A DNA stretch of 64,000 nt from Mucilaginibacter galii. Its GTDB lineage: Bacteria; Bacteroidota; Bacteroidia; Sphingobacteriales; Sphingobacteriaceae. The stretch lies in the NCBI RefSeq assembly GCF_014635825.1, contig NZ_BMDO01000007.1:62001-126000 (forward strand). The letters are read 5' to 3'. A model generated the notes under the pieces. It saw only the letters and a program-made list of their open reading frames with translations. It did no database searches and was not told the origin of the DNA. Shown here piece after piece: positions 63,520 to 64,000 of this stretch (the first letter of the stretch is position 1; each line of letters starts with the position of its first letter). Made by a program: the position numbers and the translations under genes.

Positions 63520-64000
63520 TTAAACAGTCTTTAAGTTTTCCTGAACCGGGGTTACCGTAACAATAGTTTTGTTAATCGCTTTTGATTTCATCCACTCATA
63601 ACCGCCAAATAATACGGCTCCAAATACTGCATCAGCCAGAAGCATGTTGCGTTCGAAAGGTATGGCCATCAATAAAGACTCGCCATAGCCTAATAAACCT
63701 TTATCATAATAGCTGCTGTACAACCAGGGCTCAATATCAGTTAATAACCAATGTACGGCTACACCTGCTAACGAAGCCAGCAATACGTTAGTTACGTTCA
63801 CTTTTTTAATGAGACCGCCAATCATAATCATGATAATGAGGCTGGCATATAACCACAATGAACTGGTGCTAAACCACGTTATTTGTGAAGTGTACAGGTA
63901 ATTGATAAAAATATTGGTAGCAAAAAGTGTTACTACCGAAACCAATCCAGCTTTCCATTTATCGGCAAAATAAGTACCGCTAAATATAGCTACAGCCCCC
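63520..64000 (-). CDS. DUF6580-like membrane protein, 5' end cut by window
   Basis: The frame is open beyond the TTG at 63945 to the window edge, adding GAVAIFSGTYFADKWKAGL, so the real start is outside. About 160 residues are seen, with membrane helices near the start, in the middle (LWLYASLIIMIMIGGLI, LLASLAGVAVHWLLTD) and near the end (MLLADAVFGAVLFGGYEW). The pattern fits DUF6580, a family related to ECF-type substrate-binding membrane proteins. Function unknown. Confidence 0.72.
   Translation of the reverse strand, partial: GAVAIFSGTYFADKWKAGLVSVVTLFATNIFINYLYTSQITWFSTSSLWLYASLIIMIMIGGLIKKVNVTNVLLASLAGVAVHWLLTDIEPWLYSSYYDKGLLGYGESLLMAIPFERNMLLADAVFGAVLFGGYEWMKSKAINKTIVTVTPVQENLKTV

Overview
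The window looks like chromosomal DNA of a Bacteroidota bacterium, most likely family Sphingobacteriaceae (Mucilaginibacter or Pedobacter-like). Grounds for this: a TonB-dependent receptor with a carboxypeptidase-regulatory N-domain, an OmpA/PD40 protein, a DUF4251 protein, 807-residue FtsX-type permeases, TAnnTTTG-type -7 promoter boxes, few Shine-Dalgarno sequences, moderate GC, and dispersed intergenic inverted repeats of a kind common in this family. I see no insertion sequence, prophage, CRISPR array, tRNA or rRNA. Two genes are cut by the window edges: lysA at the left and a DUF6580-like membrane protein at the right.

Layout. 1-1.6 kb: lysA and a DinB-fold protein. 1.6-7.8 kb: a co-directional envelope metal locus (small CNGRCYL protein, TonB receptor, duplicated PepSY membrane protein, heavy-metal-binding lipoprotein, second lipoprotein, Sco protein, cytochrome c lipoprotein). 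8-9.3 kb: a UmuC-like Y-family polymerase behind a near-perfect palindrome. 9.4-16.5 kb: msrA, SRAP/HMCES peptidase, fructosamine kinase, lepA, folD, Rieske protein and a lipoprotein. 16.8-21.1 kb: an OmpA-family protein tail to tail with an MG2-like secreted protein. 21.2-31.4 kb: housekeeping and transport genes (recQ, mannose-1-phosphate guanylyltransferase, rlmB, dnaB, chrA, TPR, bifunctional nuclease, nucleoside permease).

32.1-45.1 kb: a complete MacAB-TolC-like efflux system on the minus strand (adaptor, two ATPases, two permeases, TolC, a duplicated secreted protein). It is transcribed away from an NtrC-type response regulator and its histidine kinase. Two intergenic regions of this system share a gapless conserved block of about 45 bp, each placed about 75 bp upstream of a sigma-54-like TGG element.

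45.1-64 kb: FMN reductase, htpG, DUF4251, an fdhD/DUF7009/fdhF-ydeP cluster, a ybbA-ybbP-tesA operon, Rrf2 with a small overlapping ORF, a serine hydrolase, an MRJP/Yellow protein, dinB (Pol IV) divergent from two tandem 2H phosphoesterases, the SRP RNA gene, a GNAT protein and ypdA.

The most interesting signal is an almost identical palindrome (core CTAAT-TWT-ATTAG) in front of both Y-family polymerase loci, 53 kb apart. It suggests one repressor, SOS-like, controlling Pol IV, a UmuC-like polymerase and a pair of paralogous 2H phosphoesterases. Other points of interest are six copies of an 8-bp tandem repeat directly upstream of an efflux permease start codon, and several internally duplicated proteins.
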